Translations under genes and position numbers: made by a program
The notes under the pieces: model-generated
What the model saw: only the letters and a program-made list of their open reading frames with translations
The model's database searches: none
What the model was told of the DNA's origin: nothing
Shown: one piece after another, positions 16,463 through 24,638 of the stretch
Numbering within the stretch: position 1 is the stretch's first letter
Layout of the letters: every line of letters begins with the position of its first letter
Source: Bacteroidaceae bacterium
GTDB lineage: Bacteria > Bacteroidota > Bacteroidia > Bacteroidales > Bacteroidaceae
Length of the DNA stretch: 36,689 nt
Reading direction: 5' to 3'
Assembly (NCBI GenBank): GCA_017615835.1
Contig: JAFZZI010000023.1
Location: forward strand, 1 to 36,689

Positions 16463-17944
16463 ATGGCACAGGTGTCTGACAGTGAAAAAGGAAAAAGAGG
16501 CTCCGGAAAGCGTAGCCTGAAGGAAGTTCCGGCCCGCGATTGGATCAAACTTGCGGTTGTATCCGTCCTGTATTTTCTTTTCCTCGTATGGATAAGAGGG
16601 TGGTGGGGTCTTCTGCTCCTTCCGATAATATTTGACATGTACACAACACATTTCATCAATTGGGGCTGGTGGCGCGACCTTCGCAACGAAACCCTCCGTT
16701 CCCTGATGAGTTGGGTAGATGCAATAGTCTTCGCTCTTGTTGCAGTCTATTTTGTCAACCTTTACCTGTTCCAGAACTATACCATACCCTCGTCTTCTCT
16801 TGAAAAGTCCCTGCTTGTGGGAGATTACCTTTATGTCAGCAAGGTGGCATACGGGCCGCGCAAACCGATAACGCCCCTGACAATGCCTCTTACCAACAAC
16901 ACCCTGCCTGGTGGCGGCAAAAGCTATATCGAGAAACCCCATTGGCCTTACGAGCGCGTCAAGGGATTCGGAAAGATAAGACAGAACGACATAGTCGTCT
17001 TCAACTATCCCTCCGGCGACACCATCGTCACGAATCCAAGCTATCAGGTTATGGACTATTACGGCATGGTATGTGAAATCGGTTCCAGCCTCTGCCGTGA
17101 TGTCAACCTCGACAGCCTGTCGCTGACAGAGCAGCGCCGGGTGTATGACTTCTATTATAAGGTGGGGCGCGACTATATACTGAAGCATCCCGAGGAGTTC
17201 GGCAAGATTGATTCAAGACCTGTTGACCGCCGCGAGAACTATGTCAAACGTTGTGTGGGCCTGCCCGGCCAGACACTGCAGATCAAGGATGGCGTGATAT
17301 ACATTGACGGTCAGCCTGAGAAGACCCCCGACCAGGCTCAGTTCAATTACAAGGTAACCCTTCTCAAAGCCATTCCTCAGGAGTTGCGCGACGAACTGTG
17401 CCTCAGTCTTGACGACCTCCCTGAACGCAAAAACCGGGCCGGTGAGGTGACTGTTCCGCTCACCGCCAGTGCTGCCTCTCTCCTGGTTTCCCAAACCGCG
17501 ATAGCCGGGTCTGTCGAGCGCGTCCCTGTCAGCGACCGCTGGCTCTTCCCCCTCAACCTGAATACCGGTTGGACCATCGACAATTACGGCCCGATATACA
17601 TCCCGCAGAAAGGTGCCACCGTACAGCTCGATCTCTCGACCCTGCCGTTCTACGAGCGTGCGATCAAAGTCTATGAAGGCAACGACCTCAAAGTGTCCGA
17701 CAGTGGTGTAATCATGATAAACGGTGCTCCTGCCGACAGTTATACCTTCAAGATGGACTATTACTGGATGATGGGCGACAACCGCCACAACAGTGCTGAC
17801 TCACGCTACTGGGGTTTCGTGCCCGAAGACCACATTGTCGGCCGTCCCGTACTGATCTGGCTCTCGCTCAACAAGGACAAAGGCCTGTTCCATGGCAAAA
17901 TACGCTGGAACCGTCTCTTCCATCTGGTCAGAAACTACAACTGA
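16463..17944 (+). CDS. lepB: Signal peptidase I
   Basis: A 493-residue inner-membrane Ser/Lys peptidase that removes signal peptides from exported proteins. Two hydrophobic segments (about 29-58 and 85-103) are followed by the catalytic region IPSSSLEKSLLVGDYLYVSK, with the nucleophile probably S112. The Lys is in ENYVKRCVGLPGQTL (K262). Then comes YWMMGDNRHNSADSRYWGFVP, box E of the family. It is much longer than E. coli LepB because of insertions around 115-250 and 275-420, as is usual in Bacteroidales. It is the third gene of a four-gene operon and overlaps the next gene by one base. Confidence 0.95.
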   Translation: MAQVSDSEKGKRGSGKRSLKEVPARDWIKLAVVSVLYFLFLVWIRGWWGLLLLPIIFDMYTTHFINWGWWRDLRNETLRSLMSWVDAIVFALVAVYFVNLYLFQNYTIPSSSLEKSLLVGDYLYVSKVAYGPRKPITPLTMPLTNNTLPGGGKSYIEKPHWPYERVKGFGKIRQNDIVVFNYPSGDTIVTNPSYQVMDYYGMVCEIGSSLCRDVNLDSLSLTEQRRVYDFYYKVGRDYILKHPEEFGKIDSRPVDRRENYVKRCVGLPGQTLQIKDGVIYIDGQPEKTPDQAQFNYKVTLLKAIPQELRDELCLSLDDLPERKNRAGEVTVPLTASAASLLVSQTAIAGSVERVPVSDRWLFPLNLNTGWTIDNYGPIYIPQKGATVQLDLSTLPFYERAIKVYEGNDLKVSDSGVIMINGAPADSYTFKMDYYWMMGDNRHNSADSRYWGFVPEDHIVGRPVLIWLSLNKDKGLFHGKIRWNRLFHLVRNYN

Positions 17945-18549
17945 TGCCCCTGCTGCTCTGTTCCGCTTACCTGCCGCCGGTCAGTTTCTTCATGGCGATG
18001 AAGGGACACGGACAAGTGTTGGTTGAACAGTTCGACAGTTACCATAAACAGACCTATCGCAACCGTTGTGTCATAGCCACATCCAACGGCCCCCAGTCCC
18101 TCACCATTCCCGTGGTTCACGGCAACACTCCCCGCCAGCTCATGCGCGACATCCGTATCAGCAGTCACGGCAATTGGCGTCATCTGCATTGGAACGCGTT
18201 TGCATCGGCCTACATGAACAGTCCTTTCTTCATGTACTACGAAGACGACATCAGACCTGTCTTTGAAGGGAACCACTCTTTTCTCGTTGACTTCAACGCC
18301 GAACTGTTGGATATCGTACTGAAACTTGTCGGCATAAATGCTGAAGTGACCTTCACCGACGGTTATGTCACCGAAGGCTCCGTTCCCCATTGTGACGACT
18401 TCCGGCACCTGGTCGATCCGGGAGTTACCGGTGACATGGAGTTCAAGCCCTACTATCAGGTTTTTTCTGAACGGACGGGATTCATTCCCAACCTGAGCAT
18501 AGCTGACATGCTTTTCAACCTGGGCCCGGAAACTCCTCTTTACCTCTGA
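17944..18549 (+). CDS. WbqC-family protein
   Basis: A 201-residue cytoplasmic protein of the WbqC-like family, whose biochemical role is not established. Members occur in polysaccharide clusters and, in Bacteroidales, next to lepB. Family features seen: an N-terminal AYLPPVSFFMAM, FDSYHKQTYRNRCVIATSNGPQSLTIPV, WRHLHWNAFASAYMNSPFFMYYEDDIRP, and a C-terminal YYQVFSERTGFIPNLSIADMLFNLGPE. Its ATG overlaps the lepB stop (TGATG), so it is translationally coupled. It is the last gene of the operon, followed by a hairpin. Confidence 0.9.
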   Translation: MPLLLCSAYLPPVSFFMAMKGHGQVLVEQFDSYHKQTYRNRCVIATSNGPQSLTIPVVHGNTPRQLMRDIRISSHGNWRHLHWNAFASAYMNSPFFMYYEDDIRPVFEGNHSFLVDFNAELLDIVLKLVGINAEVTFTDGYVTEGSVPHCDDFRHLVDPGVTGDMEFKPYYQVFSERTGFIPNLSIADMLFNLGPETPLYL

Positions 18550-18566
18550 TACAGCAACACATTGCT

Positions 18567-18589
18567 GCGCACATTTCAAAAATGTGTGC
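18567..18589 (+). terminator. Hairpin after the lepB/WbqC operon
   Basis: A 9-bp stem, GCGCACATT (18567-18575) with AATGTGTGC (18581-18589), five-base loop. The downstream bases are AT-rich but not a clean T-run, so termination is likely rather than sure. Confidence 0.55.
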
Positions 18590-18617
18590 ATCAGTTAACA
18601 TTATTATAAAGACATTT

Positions 18618-18649
18618 TTTGCCCGTTAGGATTAATGGCAGTTCCTTTG
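18618..18649 (+). promoter_or_regulatory. Promoter of acpP-fabF
   Basis: TTTG at 18618-18621, 20 bases of spacer, then TTCCTTTG at 18642-18649 (one mismatch to TAnnTTTG). Spacing is ideal for the Bacteroidetes primary sigma factor. Leader of about 30 bases. Confidence 0.72.
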
Positions 18650-18686
18650 CACCGACAAATTTTTATTCACTAAAAACTGTAGTTTT

Positions 18687-18935
18687 ATGGCAGATTCAGA
18701 GATCGCAAAAAGAGTTAAGGCTATCATAGTTGACAAACTTGGTGTAGATGAAACTGAAGTTACAGAAAAGGCTGGTTTTGCCAACGATCTTGGTGCCGAT
18801 TCTCTGGACACCGTTGAGTTGATTATGGAATTTGAGAAGGAATTCGGTATCTCAATACCTGACGACAAAGCCGAGACCATCACCACAGTCGGTGAGGCAA
18901 TTTCCTATATCGAGGAGGCTGCAGGCCAGAAATAA
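18687..18935 (+). CDS. acpP: Acyl carrier protein
   Basis: An 82-residue acidic helical protein that carries growing fatty acids on a 4'-phosphopantetheine arm. The modified serine is S39 in the conserved [18 protein letters not shown] motif. Length and sequence are standard. fabF starts 9 bases after its stop and shares its promoter. Confidence 0.98.
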   Translation: MADSEIAKRVKAIIVDKLGVDETEVTEKAGFANDLGADSLDTVELIMEFEKEFGISIPDDKAETITTVGEAISYIEEAAGQK

Positions 18936-18943
18936 TCATCTTC

Positions 18944-20215
18944 ATGGAGCTTAAAAGAGTTGTCGTGACGGGGCTTGGCGCCGTCACGCCGCTTGGTAAC
19001 ACCATTCCGGAATTCTGGAACAACATAGTTTCCGGGGTCAGCGGGGCTGGCCCCATCACCCGCATCGACATTGAAAAAATCATTACGCGCACAAAGTTTG
19101 CCTGTGAGGTCAAGGACTTCGATATCCTCAAGTATATTGACCGCAAGGAAGCGCGCAGAATGGATCTTTGCACCCAGTTTGCAATAGCGGCTGCCTGCGA
19201 AGCTGTCGCCGATGCCGGTATTGACAAAGAAAAGGAGAATCTCGACCGCATAGGTGTAATACTGGGCGTCGGCATAGGTGGGGTCCAGTCGTTTGAGGAC
19301 GGGGTCGTAACCATGCACGAGCAGCAGATTGAAGGTCAGGAACTCAAGGTCACACCGTTCTACATCCCAAGCCTTATTGCCAATATCAGCGCAGGCTACA
19401 TCTCAATGATGAACGGTTTCAGAGGCCCCAACTACGTGACCACCTCAGCCTGTGCGTCAGGCAACAATGCCCTGGTTGACGCCATCAACATGATACGTCT
19501 CGGAAAAGCCGATTTCATGCTTACCGGAGGAGCTGAGGCCGCCATAACTGATGTCGCCCTTTGCGGATTCGGTGTCATGCATGCACTTTCAACCCGCAAC
19601 GATTCCCCTGAGACCGCTTCACGTCCGCTCAGCGGCAGCCGTGACGGTTTCGTTCTCGGCGAAGGCTCGGGAATACTTGTTCTCGAAGAGTACGGACATG
19701 CCAAGGCGCGTGGCGCCCGGATCTATGCCGAGGTGGCAGGGTGGGGACTCTCGGCCGATGCATATCATCTCACTGCTCCCGAACCTGAAGGCAGCGGAGC
19801 CGCCCTTGTGATGCGCAATGCTCTTGACGATGCGGGTCTCAGACCCGAAGAGATTGACTACGTCAACATGCACGGAACCTCGACACCTATGGGTGACATA
19901 GCCGAATGCAAGGCCATTCAGAAGGTTTTCGGTGAACACGCCTACGAGATGAGCATCAGCTCGACCAAATCAATGACAGGCCATCTGCTGGGTGCCGCCG
20001 GTGCCATCGAAGGGATTGCAAGCGTACTGTCAGTCTATAACGACATTGTTCCGCCCACCATCAACCACGAAGAGGGTGACGAGGACGAGAACATCGACTA
20101 CCGCATGAACTTCACGTTCAACAAGGCCTGCAGAAGACGCGTCAACGCCGCGCTCTCCAACACATTCGGCTTTGGCGGCCACAATGCCTGCGTCATCTTC
20201 AAGAAAGTTGACTGA
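18944..20215 (+). CDS. fabF: Beta-ketoacyl-ACP synthase II
   Basis: A 423-residue thiolase-fold condensing enzyme that elongates acyl-ACP with malonyl-ACP in fatty acid synthesis. The catalytic triad is complete: C170 in TTSACASGNNAL, H310 in NMHGTSTPMGD and H347 in MTGHLLGAAGA. The C-terminal NTFGFGGHNACVIF is intact. The N-terminus KRVVVTGLGAVTPLGN is typical of FabF rather than FabB. The pairing with acpP is the common bacterial arrangement. The lipoprotein gene follows after 4 bases. Confidence 0.97.
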   Translation: MELKRVVVTGLGAVTPLGNTIPEFWNNIVSGVSGAGPITRIDIEKIITRTKFACEVKDFDILKYIDRKEARRMDLCTQFAIAAACEAVADAGIDKEKENLDRIGVILGVGIGGVQSFEDGVVTMHEQQIEGQELKVTPFYIPSLIANISAGYISMMNGFRGPNYVTTSACASGNNALVDAINMIRLGKADFMLTGGAEAAITDVALCGFGVMHALSTRNDSPETASRPLSGSRDGFVLGEGSGILVLEEYGHAKARGARIYAEVAGWGLSADAYHLTAPEPEGSGAALVMRNALDDAGLRPEEIDYVNMHGTSTPMGDIAECKAIQKVFGEHAYEMSISSTKSMTGHLLGAAGAIEGIASVLSVYNDIVPPTINHEEGDEDENIDYRMNFTFNKACRRRVNAALSNTFGFGGHNACVIFKKVD

Positions 20216-20219
20216 TACT

Positions 20220-22232
20220 ATGGGGCTCCATTCACGGTCCATCTCAAAATGTGCTGCGGCCACAACCCTGGTCGCAGCGCTTTGTTTGGGCTGTGCCAGT
20301 GTCGGAACCCCCGACGGAGGCCGTTTTGACGATATTCCGCCCGTCTTTACCGGAAGTACCCCCGACCGCAATGCCACGGACGTCAGGCCGAAAAGCGTCA
20401 TCCTCGAGTTCAACGAGATAATAAAGATTGAAAACGCAGCCGAGAAAGTCGTCGTTTCACCGCCGATGGTCGAGCCGCCTGACATCATTGTCAACAACAG
20501 GCGCATCAACGTCAAGTTCAACGATTCCCTTCGCGCCAACACCACCTATTCCATTGATTTTGCCGACGCCATAGTTGACAACAACGAGGGAAACCCTCTC
20601 GGTGACTTCTGTTTCAACTTCTCTACAGGTGAGCAGTTGGACACCCTTGAAATGTCGGGGTATGTCCTTGAGGCCTCCAATCTCGAGCCAGTCAAGGGAA
20701 TCATGGTAGGCATATACTCTGATACTGAAGATTCCGCTTTCGTAACCAAACCCTTTGAGCGCATTTCCCGTACCGACAGCGAAGGCCATTTCGTCATTCG
20801 TGGCGTAGGGCCGGGGCGATATCGTATTTTTGCCCTGCGCGACATGGACCAGAACTACTTCTTCTCGCAGAAGAGCGAGATGCTTGCCTGGAACGACTCG
20901 CTTGTCATACCCGACAGTGAGCAGCGCTACCGCGACGATACCGTCCGCAATGCCAAGGGCGAGGTCGATTCCATCAGACTGGTTCGCTACACCCGCTTCA
21001 TGCCCGATGACATAGTACTTAGGGCCTTCACCGAGAAACCGGTCATGCAGTATCTTTCCGAGCGCAACCGCAAGACCCACGAGAAGTTCAGTCTCACTTT
21101 TGCCATCCCTCTCGACACCCTTCCCACAATCAAGGGACTCAACTTCGACGAAGAAGGGGCCTTCATGATAGAGAGAAGCATCGGTAATGACACCCTTATA
21201 TACTGGATGCACGACACTCTTCTCTATTACATGGACACCCTGCGTTTCAGTCTGACCTATCCGGTGCTTGATTCGGCCGGCATAGTAGTTGACCAGATTG
21301 ATACACTCAGCCTCTTCCCTCAGAAACTGCGTGCCAGAGTGCTCGAGGATGCAGCCCGTGCGGCCGAGGAAGAGGCCCGTGAGCGTGACCGCGAACTGCG
21401 CCGTCTTGAGCGTCAGGGCGATACCCTGGGCATAGAAAGACTTTTCCGGCCTAAGATCAAATATCTGAATACTGATATCCGGAACATCTCTGACGTTGAC
21501 AAGATACTCACCATAGAGTTCAAGGAGCCGGTTCTGCCATTCATTCCCGATTCAGTCATACATCTCAGCCACAAGGCCGATTCAATATACGAGCCCATGC
21601 GCATCGTGCTGCAACAGGACACGTGTAATATCCGTCTCTTCCGTCTCTACGCCGAGTGGCGTCCTGATCAGGAGTACAAGTTGGAGATTGATTCAGCAGG
21701 CATACGCAGCATATACGGCCTGCCCAACCGCCCCGTCGAAGAGATTCTGCGTTTCAAGGGAACCGACCAGTACAGCACCCTCACCGTCAACGTTGCCCAC
21801 CCTAAGCCCGGCTACACCGTGCAACTCTATACCGGTAAGGATAAAGTCGTCCGCACCCAGAAACTTGACAGTTATGCTTCAGTATTCTATTTCCTCAATC
21901 CCGGCAAGTACTACGTCCGTATGTTCAATGATGCCAACGGCAACGGGAAATGGGATACCGGTGACTACGCCTCGAAGCAGCAGCCTGAGGAGATGTACTA
22001 CCTGAACAAGGTGTTCGATCTTAAACAGAACTGGGACCACGAGACCGAATCGTGGGACGTAACTGCAGAGCCTCTGTACAAACAGAAGCCCGAAGATGCC
22101 AAGACACAGAAATCCGAGGCCCGCAAGGAACGCAAGAACAAGAATATCGAGCGTGACGAGCGGATTGCCAAAGAGAAAGCCCAGAAACAGAAACGCAAGG
22201 AAGAACGCCGCCGAAGCCGTTCACGCAAGTGA
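20220..22232 (+). CDS. Ig-like (Big_5-type) domain lipoprotein
   Basis: A 670-residue predicted lipoprotein with a signal peptide ending LCLGC (C25). After the Cys comes the common Bacteroidetes start GTPDGGRFDDIPPVFTGSTPDRNATDV. Then there is a bacterial Ig-like domain of the Big_5 type (KSVILEFNEIIKI to FNFSTGEQ, about 60-140) and a carboxypeptidase-regulatory-like beta sandwich (MSGYVLEASNLEPVKGIMVGIY to YRIFALRD). More beta-rich sequence follows. A highly charged Lys/Arg/Glu tail of about 50 residues closes the protein. Related lipoproteins are widespread in the phylum without a proven role. It sits 4 bases after fabF. Its last 12 bases overlap the end of the convergent hydrolase gene. 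Confidence 0.78.
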   Translation: MGLHSRSISKCAAATTLVAALCLGCASVGTPDGGRFDDIPPVFTGSTPDRNATDVRPKSVILEFNEIIKIENAAEKVVVSPPMVEPPDIIVNNRRINVKFNDSLRANTTYSIDFADAIVDNNEGNPLGDFCFNFSTGEQLDTLEMSGYVLEASNLEPVKGIMVGIYSDTEDSAFVTKPFERISRTDSEGHFVIRGVGPGRYRIFALRDMDQNYFFSQKSEMLAWNDSLVIPDSEQRYRDDTVRNAKGEVDSIRLVRYTRFMPDDIVLRAFTEKPVMQYLSERNRKTHEKFSLTFAIPLDTLPTIKGLNFDEEGAFMIERSIGNDTLIYWMHDTLLYYMDTLRFSLTYPVLDSAGIVVDQIDTLSLFPQKLRARVLEDAARAAEEEARERDRELRRLERQGDTLGIERLFRPKIKYLNTDIRNISDVDKILTIEFKEPVLPFIPDSVIHLSHKADSIYEPMRIVLQQDTCNIRLFRLYAEWRPDQEYKLEIDSAGIRSIYGLPNRPVEEILRFKGTDQYSTLTVNVAHPKPGYTVQLYTGKDKVVRTQKLDSYASVFYFLNPGKYYVRMFNDANGNGKWDTGDYASKQQPEEMYYLNKVFDLKQNWDHETESWDVTAEPLYKQKPEDAKTQKSEARKERKNKNIERDERIAKEKAQKQKRKEERRRSRSRK

Positions 22233-23990
22233 GGCACCGGCCCTTATCCTCTCCCACAACCTGAGCAGATTGCCGCCCCAGATGCCGGCAAGTTCCCTGT
22301 GGCTGAACCCTTCGGCCAGCAGCATCCTTGTCAGGTCTGTGAAACCCGAAGCGTCCTCCAGTCCGATTATGCCTCCTCCGCCGTCGAAGTCCGAACCTAT
22401 ACCTACATGCCCGCATCCCATGATGCCTGCCATGTGCGTAATGTGCCGCACCGCATCGCGTATGGTTGCACCGCCTCCCTTCTTGAGAAAACCGCTATAC
22501 AGGCATACCTGCGCAACTCCACCTGCTTCGGCCAGGGCCTTCATCTGACTGTCGGTCAGATTGCGCGGGTGGTCGCACAGTGCCCTTGCCGACGAGTGCG
22601 AACATATTATCGGAAGTGCGCTTGACTCAAGCGCATCGTAAAAACTCTTTTCTGAGGCATGTGAAAGGTCAACCATAAGTCCATGACGGTTCATCTGCGT
22701 CACCACTTCCCGTCCGAACCCGGACAGTCCGTTGTGCTCACTATTGCCCTTTGCTGAATCGCAAATATCATTGTCCCCGTTGTGACACAGGGTAATGTAT
22801 GCCACGCCGCGTTCTGCGAAACGCCTCACATTATCTGCATTCCTTCCCAGCGCATAGCCGTTCTCGATGCCCAGCACCACCGACTTTACACCTTCCGCCT
22901 TGTTTTCCAGCACCTGCCCGGGTGTCCTTGCCAAAGACACTCTGCCGCCGCACAGCGAAATCTTCTGTCCAATCAGCGACAGCAGTCTGTCAGCCTTCGC
23001 TGTCGCCTCCTCAAGTTCAGCCTCACTGCGTCCGTACTGTTTCAGGTAGGCCACCATGAACACCGCGTCCAGACGGCCGTCTGACATCTTTGGCAGGCTG
23101 ACCAGCGGTGTATATCCGAATGTTTTGCTGCCATCCGGGGAATCCTCGCCGACATAGGAATATTCCACCTCTACAGACTTGTCTCTGTCGCGGAAATCCG
23201 CCCCCTTGTCAAAGAACATCGGCGTGTCGCAGTGGCTGTCAACTGTCACGCAACTGTCATGAAATGCCTTTGCCGCAGCATGAAGCCGCGCCTCGGCAGT
23301 CAGCCACTCAAAAATCGGCATCATCGACCTGTCACCGGCCATCAGCATGCACTCAGGATGCCACTGAACCCCCATTATCGAACGGAATTTCACAGATTCC
23401 ATGGCCTCTATCACCCCATCCGGTGCCGTCGCTGTTATGCGGAATCCCTCAGGCACGCTCCTGACCGCCTGATGATGGAAAGAGTTTACATCCAACTCTC
23501 CGCACCCGAACATCGAGTGTAGCAGCGACCCCTCTGCAATAGTCACACTGTGCGACCTCTCGTGCCTCTTGCCACTTTGGCTGTGCTGCAGGCTATGCGG
23601 GCCGTGCTGAGTTGCAATATCCTGATACAGCGTGCCTCCCAGTGCTGCCGCAAGCATCTGTATGCCGCGGCAGATACCCAAGACAGGCACTCTGCGTCTC
23701 ACCGCCAGCCGAACCAGTTCCAGTTCCGGCAGATCGCGCTTCGGATTCACCTCAATACCGTCAAGAGGCTCCTCACCCAGATACTTGGGATCGATGTCGG
23801 CTCCTCCCGAAAGAACTATCCCGTCAAGAGAGTCCACCAGTACGGACAACCCCTCAATTCCGTCAAACGGAGGTATTATTACGGGAACACCCCCTGCCGC
23901 CGAAACGGAAGCCCAGTAAGCCTCCGCCAGCGTACAGTCACCGTTCCGGAAGTTGCCGCTGATACCGATTACAGGCGCCTTCTCACTCAT
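22221..23990 (-). CDS. Fusion of a gamma-glutamyl hydrolase (C26/PuuD-like) and an M19 dipeptidase
   Basis: A 589-residue cytoplasmic protein with two enzymes in one chain. Residues 1-235 are a class I glutamine-amidotransferase-like peptidase C26 of the PuuD type, with nucleophile C107 in GICRGIQ, H211 and E213 in WHPE, and LSGGADIDP. Residues about 240-589 are an M19 (renal dipeptidase) metal hydrolase, with DSHCDTP (H253, D255), GIENGYALG, CHNGDND, ICSHSSARAL and HVGIGSDFDGGGG. The first domain should cut gamma-glutamyl amides and the second dipeptides, so together they could take apart gamma-glutamyl peptides. No signal peptide. It overlaps the Lrp gene upstream by 8 bases, so the two form one operon. 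Confidence 0.9.
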   Translation of the reverse strand: MSEKAPVIGISGNFRNGDCTLAEAYWASVSAAGGVPVIIPPFDGIEGLSVLVDSLDGIVLSGGADIDPKYLGEEPLDGIEVNPKRDLPELELVRLAVRRRVPVLGICRGIQMLAAALGGTLYQDIATQHGPHSLQHSQSGKRHERSHSVTIAEGSLLHSMFGCGELDVNSFHHQAVRSVPEGFRITATAPDGVIEAMESVKFRSIMGVQWHPECMLMAGDRSMMPIFEWLTAEARLHAAAKAFHDSCVTVDSHCDTPMFFDKGADFRDRDKSVEVEYSYVGEDSPDGSKTFGYTPLVSLPKMSDGRLDAVFMVAYLKQYGRSEAELEEATAKADRLLSLIGQKISLCGGRVSLARTPGQVLENKAEGVKSVVLGIENGYALGRNADNVRRFAERGVAYITLCHNGDNDICDSAKGNSEHNGLSGFGREVVTQMNRHGLMVDLSHASEKSFYDALESSALPIICSHSSARALCDHPRNLTDSQMKALAEAGGVAQVCLYSGFLKKGGGATIRDAVRHITHMAGIMGCGHVGIGSDFDGGGGIIGLEDASGFTDLTRMLLAEGFSHRELAGIWGGNLLRLWERIRAGASLA

Positions 23991-24477
23991 CTATGTAGAT
24001 TGGAATCTCCTTCTTGATACCTTGGTCGAGCGATATCAGGGTCTCAGTCGAAGTAACCCCTTCAATCTCCTGTATCTGATTGTTTATCAGTTTCATCAGA
24101 TGGCTGTTGTCCCTGGCGTACAGTTTTATGATCATGCCGTACCTGCCGGTCGTGAAGTGGCTCTCCACCACCTCGGGAATCTGGTTCAGCTTGTCCACTA
24201 CCTGACGGTACATCGATCCTCTCTCAAGCGAGAGTCCCACGAAAGTGCAAGTGCTGTACCCGATGCCCTGCGGATTCACGTGGTACCCCGATCCCGTGAT
24301 CACTCCATCGTCAAACAATTTCTGTACCCGCTGGTGCACTGCCGCGCGTGACACTCCGCACTGGACAGCCACATCGCGGAAAGGAATCCTGGCGTTCTGC
24401 GAAATAATAGACAGAATCTTCCTGTCCAGCTGGTCCATATTGCTCTCAGTCATTCCAGAAGTCTTCTTGCAAGCCAT
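23983..24477 (-). CDS. Lrp/AsnC-family transcriptional regulator
   Basis: A 164-residue DNA-binding regulator. The N-terminal winged helix-turn-helix (MDQLDRKILSIISQNARIPFRDVAVQCGVSRAAVHQRVQKLFDDGVI) is followed by the RAM/AsnC ligand-binding domain (CTFVGLSLERG to TETLISL). Such proteins sense amino acids and often control a neighbouring gene. It is first in the operon with the C26-M19 fusion and overlaps it by 8 bases, so that gene is the obvious target; it may also regulate itself. The start at 24477 follows the promoter. An internal ATG at 24453 is also possible. Confidence 0.93.
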   Translation of the reverse strand: MACKKTSGMTESNMDQLDRKILSIISQNARIPFRDVAVQCGVSRAAVHQRVQKLFDDGVITGSGYHVNPQGIGYSTCTFVGLSLERGSMYRQVVDKLNQIPEVVESHFTTGRYGMIIKLYARDNSHLMKLINNQIQEIEGVTSTETLISLDQGIKKEIPIYIDE

Positions 24478-24509
24478 GTCAAAACTCTTTTTTTTTTACG
24501 GTTCTTCTG

Positions 24510-24517
24510 CAAAAATA
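24510..24517 (-). promoter_or_regulatory. -7 element TATTTTTG of the Lrp-hydrolase operon
   Basis: Exact TAnnTTTG match on the minus strand, 32 bases before the Lrp start. A TTTTTG lies upstream with a rather long spacer (about 24 bases). Confidence 0.6.
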
Positions 24518-24570
24518 TCTATAAATTCTTACATTTTGCTACAAAAACAGATTAAAATCAGCAAAAATAG

Positions 24571-24608
24571 AAAGTAAAAAGGCGCCCCATCATAACAGAT
24601 GGAGCGCC
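24571..24608 (-). terminator. Intrinsic terminator after the FKBP gene
   Basis: Stem GGCGCCCCATC (24581-24591) with GATGGAGCGCC (24598-24608), one mismatch in 11. On the minus strand it is followed by TTTTTACTTT. It lies about 30 bases past the FKBP stop. Confidence 0.82.
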
Positions 24609-24638
24609 GGTGTGACAAACGTACGTGCCGTCAGGCGG

